NCBI GenBank assembly: GCA_030431185.1
Contig: JAUIJO010000104.1
Span: forward strand, 1-10,456
Source of the DNA: Gammaproteobacteria bacterium
GTDB lineage: Bacteria; Pseudomonadota; Gammaproteobacteria; Xanthomonadales; Xanthomonadaceae
Length of the DNA stretch: 10,456 nt
Direction: 5' to 3'
In this document: positions 6,461-10,456 of the stretch, one piece after another
How the letters are laid out: every line of letters starts with the position of its first letter
How positions within the stretch are numbered: position 1 is the first letter of the stretch
Translations under genes and position numbers: made by a program
Notes under the pieces: model-generated
The model's database searches: none
Seen by the model: only the letters and a program-made list of their open reading frames with translations
What the model was told of the DNA's origin: nothing

Positions 6461-7066
6461 ATGAACCGCAGCGCCACCTCCGCCACGCCTCCCTCCGGAT
6501 CGCCCCGTCGCGGCACGTTCGCGGCCGGCCCGCTGGTGCTGGTCGCCTTCATCCTGGTCGCGGCGCTGACGCGCGTCCTGCCGCACCCGCCGAATTTCTC
6601 CCCGGTGGTCGCCATCGCCCTCTTCGGCGGCGCCTGTTTCGGTTCGCGGCAGTGGGCATTCATCGTGCCGCTGGCCGCGATGCTGGTGTCGGACCTGGTG
6701 CTGGCGTCGATCAACGGTGGCCTGTATGCCAGCTGGTTCAGCGGCTTCGGCATCTGGCTGGGCTATGGCTGCGTGGCCCTGGTCACCGCGCTCGGCCTGG
6801 GCCTGCGCGGCAAGGTCGACGGCCTCCGCGTCCTGGGCTATGCCCTGGGCGGGTCGGTGCTGTTCTTCCTGGTCAGCAACTTCGGCGCCTGGCTCGCCGA
6901 CCCGATGTACCCGAAGACCGTCGGCGGCCTCGGCATGGCGTACACCGCGGGCATTCCGTTCTTCCAGTGGACGGTGCTTGGCACGCTGTTCTACTCGGCC
7001 CTCCTGTTTGGTGGATTCGCCATGCTCCGCCGTCGCCTGCCGGCCCTGCAGGCCCGCACGGCCTGA
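6461..7066 (+). CDS. DUF6580-type integral membrane protein, possible corrinoid/small-molecule transporter
   Basis: A 201-residue inner-membrane protein with about six hydrophobic segments (roughly 23-39, 46-60, 66-84, 94-115, 124-145, 163-188). The signature RVLPHPPNFSPVVAIALFGG (38-57), PLAAMLVSDLVL (70-81), FFLVSNFGAWL (135-145), MYPKTVGGL (149-157) and GIPFFQWTVLGTLFYS (164-179) is what I recognise as the DUF6580 putative transport family; the function is not established. The size and topology resemble S-components of ECF vitamin transporters. It is followed after 28 bases by a cob(I)alamin adenosyltransferase, which suggests corrinoid uptake by analogy with BtuM, the solitary B12 S-component of Thiobacillus. 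That is inference. Two cysteines (59 and 104) are present; BtuM uses a cysteine to decyanate B12. ATG 6461 has no clear Shine-Dalgarno but is the only ATG before the first membrane segment. Confidence 0.75.
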   Translation: MNRSATSATPPSGSPRRGTFAAGPLVLVAFILVAALTRVLPHPPNFSPVVAIALFGGACFGSRQWAFIVPLAAMLVSDLVLASINGGLYASWFSGFGIWLGYGCVALVTALGLGLRGKVDGLRVLGYALGGSVLFFLVSNFGAWLADPMYPKTVGGLGMAYTAGIPFFQWTVLGTLFYSALLFGGFAMLRRRLPALQARTA

Positions 7067-7094
7067 TCCGCGGTCGGCGCCGGGCGAGGACAGC

Positions 7095-7649
7095 ATGGGC
7101 AACCGTCTTTCGAAGATCTATACGCGCACCGGCGACGACGGCAGCACCGGACTGGGCGATGGCAGCCGGACCGGCAAGGACTCGGCCCGCGTCGCCGCTT
7201 ATGGCACGGTCGACGAGGCGAACTCCTGCATCGGCATGGTGCTGGCCTGCGACATCCCGGACGACGTGCGCGACCTGCTGACGGCCGTGCAGCACCAGAT
7301 GTTCGATCTCGGCGGCGAGCTGTGCATCCCCGGCCATGCCGCCATCACCGCCGAGGACGTCGAGCGGCTGGAAGCGCGCCTGGATGCGTTCAACGAACCC
7401 CTGCCGCCGCTCAAGGACTTCATCCTGCCCGGGGGCGGCGAGGCCGCGTCGCGCTGCCACGTCGCGCGCACCGTGGTGCGACGGGCCGAGCGCGAGGCTG
7501 TCGCCCTGGCCCGGATCGAAACCGTGCGACCGGAAGCGGTGCGCTACCTGAACCGCCTCTCCGACCTGCTCTTCGTCCTAGCCCGCGTGTTGGCCCGGGC
7601 CAGTGGCCACGGCGAGGTCCTCTGGGACCACGACCGCCGCACGGCCTGA
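7095..7649 (+). CDS. PduO-type ATP:cob(I)alamin adenosyltransferase
   Basis: A 184-residue cytosolic enzyme that transfers the 5'-deoxyadenosyl group of ATP to cob(I)alamin, making adenosylcobalamin. It is commonly annotated cobO or pduO/mmaB; it belongs structurally to the PduO/MMAB trimeric family, not to the CobA/BtuR family. The N-terminal ATP-binding motif is KIYTRTGDDGSTGLGDGSR (7-25). AAYGTVDEANS (34-44), DLGGEL (71-76), FILPGGGEAAS (109-119), CHVARTVVRRAERE (121-134) and RYLNRLSDLLFVLAR (150-164) are the expected conserved blocks in order and at normal spacing, so the enzyme should be active. GAGGA (7086-7090) precedes ATG 7095 by 4 bases. It sits between the membrane protein and the deacetylase-like gene with gaps of 28 and 21 bases, indicating one transcript. 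Confidence 0.93.
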   Translation: MGNRLSKIYTRTGDDGSTGLGDGSRTGKDSARVAAYGTVDEANSCIGMVLACDIPDDVRDLLTAVQHQMFDLGGELCIPGHAAITAEDVERLEARLDAFNEPLPPLKDFILPGGGEAASRCHVARTVVRRAEREAVALARIETVRPEAVRYLNRLSDLLFVLARVLARASGHGEVLWDHDRRTA

Positions 7650-7670
7650 CCGGGCGGTCCGGGCTCCGCG

Positions 7671-8630
7671 ATGCGCATCTACACCCATCCGGCCTGCCTG
7701 CTGCACGACCCCGGTGCCGGCCACGCCGAGCGCCCGGAGCGCCTGGGCAGCGTCATCGACGCCCTGCGCGATGCCTTTCCCTCGCTGGACTGGCACGACG
7801 CGCCCTGTGCCAGCCGCGGCCAGTTGCTGCGCGTCCATCGCGATGACCTGCTCGCCCTCGTGCTCGACACGGCGATGCCCGGCGGCGTACCCGTCCAGCT
7901 CGACCCGGACACGGTGCTGGGTCCGCATTCGGCCGAGGCCGCACTGAGGGCCGCTGGCGCCGGCGTGGCCGCGGTGGATGCCGTGATGGGCAATGGCCCG
8001 GCGACCGCGTTCTGCGCGGTGCGCCCGCCGGGACATCACGCCACCGATGCCGTCGCGATGGGCTTCTGCCTGTTCAACAGCATCGCCGTGGCCGCCGCCC
8101 ATGCGATCGAGCGGCACGGCCTGGCCCGGGTCGCGGTGGTGGACTTCGACGTCCACCACGGCAACGGGACCCAGGCCATCTTCGCCACCGATCCGCGCGT
8201 GATGTACCTGAGTTCGCACCAGATGCCCCTGTATCCCGACAGCGGCCATGCCGACGAGCGCGGGGTCGGCAACATCGTCAACGCGCCCCTGCCCCCCGGT
8301 TCGGGCAGCGAGGCGTTTCGTCGCGCCTGGCAGGAGACCCTGCTGCCGGCACTGGACGGATTCCGCCCGCAGTTGCTGCTGGTGTCGGCCGGGTTCGATG
8401 CGCACCGCCGGGACCCGCTCGCCCAGCTCGACCTGGAGGCCGGGGATTTCGCCTGGCTGACGTCCGCACTGCTCGAGGTGGCCCGGCGGCACGGCGGTGG
8501 CCGCATGGTCTCGATGCTGGAGGGCGGCTACGACCTGCAGGCCCTGCGCGAATGCAGCGTCGCCCACGTGGGGGCGATGATGGAGCGCGCGCGCCATGAC
8601 GCCGGGCACACACCTGCACCGACAACATGA
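7671..8630 (+). CDS. Histone-deacetylase-family zinc amidohydrolase
   Basis: A 319-residue member of the arginase/deacetylase fold, hydrolysing an acetyl-amide. Bacterial relatives include acetylpolyamine amidohydrolases and class II HDAC-like proteins; the natural substrate (acetylpolyamine, acetyl-lysine protein or other) cannot be told. The catalytic set is complete: tandem His122-His123 in RPPGHHA, zinc ligands Asp160 and His162 in DFDVHHGNGT, third ligand Asp243 in SAGFDAH, and the transition-state Tyr287 in LEGGYD. GFCLFNS (131-137) is also typical. The length is normal for single-domain bacterial members; no signal peptide, so cytosolic. ATG 7671 lies 21 bases after the adenosyltransferase stop with only a weak ribosome site, consistent with read-through from the upstream genes. 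Upstream of lptD, such a deacetylase is familiar in xanthomonads, a synteny recalled rather than verified. Confidence 0.93.
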   Translation: MRIYTHPACLLHDPGAGHAERPERLGSVIDALRDAFPSLDWHDAPCASRGQLLRVHRDDLLALVLDTAMPGGVPVQLDPDTVLGPHSAEAALRAAGAGVAAVDAVMGNGPATAFCAVRPPGHHATDAVAMGFCLFNSIAVAAAHAIERHGLARVAVVDFDVHHGNGTQAIFATDPRVMYLSSHQMPLYPDSGHADERGVGNIVNAPLPPGSGSEAFRRAWQETLLPALDGFRPQLLLVSAGFDAHRRDPLAQLDLEAGDFAWLTSALLEVARRHGGGRMVSMLEGGYDLQALRECSVAHVGAMMERARHDAGHTPAPTT

Positions 8631-8651
8631 ACAGCTGACCGGCCGCCCTCA

Positions 8652-8677
8652 TTGCCGCCCCACCATCGATGCGGCAA
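8652..8677. repeat. Perfect 7-bp inverted repeat between the deacetylase gene and lptD
   Basis: TTGCCGC (8652-8658) and GCGGCAA (8671-8677) are exact reverse complements separated by 12 bases. The hairpin lies 21 bases after the deacetylase stop and 38 bases before the lptD start. It could be a weak terminator (no T-run follows), an operator, or an lptD leader structure. TTGCCG and the following CAAGCT could also be read as a poor -35/-10 pair with a 17-base spacer, so a promoter for lptD here is possible but unproven. Confidence 0.3.
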
Positions 8678-8715
8678 GCTAACCGCCGCTTGACCCCATC
8701 CTGCCGGACGACCGC

Positions 8716-10456
8716 GTGCGCAAATCCCTTCGCCTGCTCCCCCTCTCGCTCTGCATCGCGCTGGCCCTGCCCGTGCAAGCCGCCGAGGACGAGGAAGACT
8801 GGAGCCTGTGCCCGATCGGCGACGCCATTCCCGCTTTCGACGACGCCCCGGTCACCGATGCGACCCCCGCGGAACGACCGGATGCGCCCACCGACATCGA
8901 GGGCGGCACCCTGTCGCGCGCCGCGACCGGCGAGAACGTCCTGGTCCAGGACAACGTGCGGCTGGTGCGCGGGGACCAGTTCCTCAACACCGACGCGCTG
9001 AGCCTGAACCAGGAGACCGGCGAGTACACCGCCGAAGGCGGCGTGCGTTACCAGGATTCAGGCCTGCGCATCATCGCCGAGCATGCCCGGGGCAACCAGA
9101 CCACCGACACCCACACCATCGAGGACCTGCGCTACCAGCTCGTGGAGCGGCGCGGCAACGGCGGCGCGGAGCGCATCGAGCTCAAGGGCGAACAGGGCGC
9201 GCTGGTCGGCTCGAGCTACACCACCTGCGTGCCCGGCCATGAACAGTGGCAACTGACCGCCCGGCGCATCGACATCAACACCGAGGAAGGCATGGCCGTC
9301 GCCCGCAACGCCGTGCTGCGGGTGGGCAAGGTGCCGGTTCTGTACGTGCCCTGGTTCATGTTCCCGACCGACGATCGCCGCCGCAGCGGCCTGCTCTACC
9401 CGTCGATCTCGGTCTCCGGCCGGGACGGCTTCGACTGGGAGCAGCCGATCTACTGGAACATCGCGCCCAACTACGACGCCACCATCACCCCGCGCATCAT
9501 GACCGACCGTGGCGTGCAGCTGGGGACCGAGTTCCGCTGGCTGTACCCGGAGGGCCGCGGCGAGGTCTACGGCGAATGGATGCCGACGGACAAGTTGCCC
9601 GGGCGCGAGCCGCGGGATTACCTCTATTATCCCAATGGCCTGCCCATCCCCGGCGCGACGCTCCCGGAGGACAACCGGGGCCTGTTCCGGCTCAATGCCC
9701 TGCACAACCTCGATGACAGGTGGTTCGACGGCAAGTGGCGGGCCCAGGCCAACCTGGGGTGGGTCAGCGACACCCATTACCTGGACGACTTCAGCAACAG
9801 CCTGTTCGGCCGGTCGTCCTATTCGCTCAAGAGCACCGTGGGCCTGTATGGCCGGGGACGCTACTGGGATGCCGGCCTCATGGCCGACCACCAGCAGCTG
9901 ACCGACTACACGGTCAGCGAGGCCAGCCTGGCGTACGACCGGCTCCCGCGCGCATACCTCAACTGGTCGCAGCCGTTTGGCCGCTGGTTCGAGGCGGGCC
10001 TGACCGCCGAGGCCGTGGGGTTCCGGCACGAAGTCCGCAACGAAGGCAGCCGGCTCGACCTCAAGCCCTACGTCAGCATGCCGCTGGAAGGAAACAGCTG
10101 GTTCGTGCGCCCGACGCTGGCCTGGCGCTATACCGCCTACGAACTGGACGACAACCTGACGGCGATCGCCGGCGACCGCTCGCCGACGCGCAGCCTGCCG
10201 ATCGCCTCCGTGGATGCCGGCCTGTTCTTCGACCGCAGCACCGAGATCGGCGGCGAGAAATACCTGCATACGCTCGAACCCCGCGTGTACTACCTCAACG
10301 TCCCCTACCGGGACCAGTCGGGCCTGCCGGCCTTCGACACCCGGCCGATGACCTACAGCTGGGGCCAGCTGTTCCGCGACAACCGCTATACCGGCGCCGA
10401 CCGCCAGACCGATGCCAACCAGATCACCACGGCCCTGACCACCCGCCTGATCAGCG
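8716..10456 (+). CDS. lptD: LPS-assembly outer membrane protein LptD (3' truncated by the window)
   Basis: 580 codons of LptD (OstA/Imp), the outer-membrane beta-barrel that with LptE inserts lipopolysaccharide into the outer leaflet. GTG 8716 is the start: an in-frame stop lies at 8680-8682, no ATG precedes the signal peptide, and the first residues (RKSLRLLPLSL) align with my memory of the Xanthomonas N-terminus. Signal peptide 1-22 or 23 ends VQAA before EDEEDW. Residues about 58-185 form the periplasmic LptA/OstA-like beta-jellyroll (DIEGGTLSRA, GEYTAEGGVRYQD). Cys32 and Cys171 match the N-terminal pair of the LptD disulfide system (E. coli Cys31/Cys173); the partner pair would lie beyond the window. 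The barrel begins around 205 with KVPVLYVPWFMFP, then RRRSGLLYPS; later GSRLDLKPYVSMPL and SLPIASVDAGLFFDR are characteristic. Xanthomonad lptD is usually followed by surA, pdxA and ksgA, so those are expected next. Confidence 0.95.
   Translation, partial: MRKSLRLLPLSLCIALALPVQAAEDEEDWSLCPIGDAIPAFDDAPVTDATPAERPDAPTDIEGGTLSRAATGENVLVQDNVRLVRGDQFLNTDALSLNQETGEYTAEGGVRYQDSGLRIIAEHARGNQTTDTHTIEDLRYQLVERRGNGGAERIELKGEQGALVGSSYTTCVPGHEQWQLTARRIDINTEEGMAVARNAVLRVGKVPVLYVPWFMFPTDDRRRSGLLYPSISVSGRDGFDWEQPIYWNIAPNYDATITPRIMTDRGVQLGTEFRWLYPEGRGEVYGEWMPTDKLPGREPRDYLYYPNGLPIPGATLPEDNRGLFRLNALHNLDDRWFDGKWRAQANLGWVSDTHYLDDFSNSLFGRSSYSLKSTVGLYGRGRYWDAGLMADHQQLTDYTVSEASLAYDRLPRAYLNWSQPFGRWFEAGLTAEAVGFRHEVRNEGSRLDLKPYVSMPLEGNSWFVRPTLAWRYTAYELDDNLTAIAGDRSPTRSLPIASVDAGLFFDRSTEIGGEKYLHTLEPRVYYLNVPYRDQSGLPAFDTRPMTYSWGQLFRDNRYTGADRQTDANQITTALTTRLIS

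Noticed and set aside
9058..10269. A 403-codon minus-strand frame inside lptD.
   Set aside because: An antisense shadow of a well-conserved gene; no motif or start signal supports it.
1..10456. CRISPR arrays, insertion sequences, tRNA or rRNA genes, toxin-antitoxin or defence genes.
   Set aside because: No regularly spaced repeats, transposase motifs, tRNA-like cloverleafs or defence domains were seen; coding density is about 93% with ordinary chromosomal genes.

Overview
This is a compact, very GC-rich stretch of gammaproteobacterial chromosome. The best match I can make from memory is the Xanthomonadaceae/Lysobacteraceae (Luteimonas-, Lysobacter- or Xanthomonas-like). The main reason is lptD: its signal peptide and core read like the Xanthomonas protein. 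Other support is an RlmM and a UbiH/UbiI pair of gammaproteobacterial type. The family call is fairly firm; the genus is not determinable here. There is no sign of a mobile element, prophage, CRISPR array, rRNA or tRNA, and no gene-free stretch over 130 bases.

Layout. Bases 1-36 are the tail of an unidentified plus-strand gene, followed by two tandem hairpins (54-77 and 89-107). From 132 to 2910 four plus-strand genes follow: a cysteine-rich lipoprotein, a zinc nucleoside/nucleobase deaminase, a YsnE-like GNAT acetyltransferase, and rlmM (23S rRNA 2'-O-methyltransferase). At 3011-3802 lies an exported alanine-rich protein ending in two EF-hands. Converging on it from the minus strand is a two-gene ubiquinone operon, ubiH then ubiI-like, joined by an ATGA overlap (6334 down to 3846).

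From a divergent intergenic region (6335-6460) a plus-strand cluster starts: a DUF6580-type membrane protein, a PduO-type cob(I)alamin adenosyltransferase, and a histone-deacetylase-like amidohydrolase, with gaps of 28 and 21 bases. After 85 bases containing an inverted repeat comes lptD, which runs off the right end.

Functionally this is mostly housekeeping: ribosome maturation (rlmM), respiratory quinone synthesis (ubiH/ubiI) and outer-membrane LPS assembly (lptD). The less understood parts are the membrane protein paired with the adenosyltransferase (a plausible corrinoid uptake-and-activation pair), the two exported proteins of unknown role, and the deaminase/acetyltransferase pair. I did not find a convincing new multi-gene system. 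The membrane protein/adenosyltransferase pair is the best candidate for new biology.
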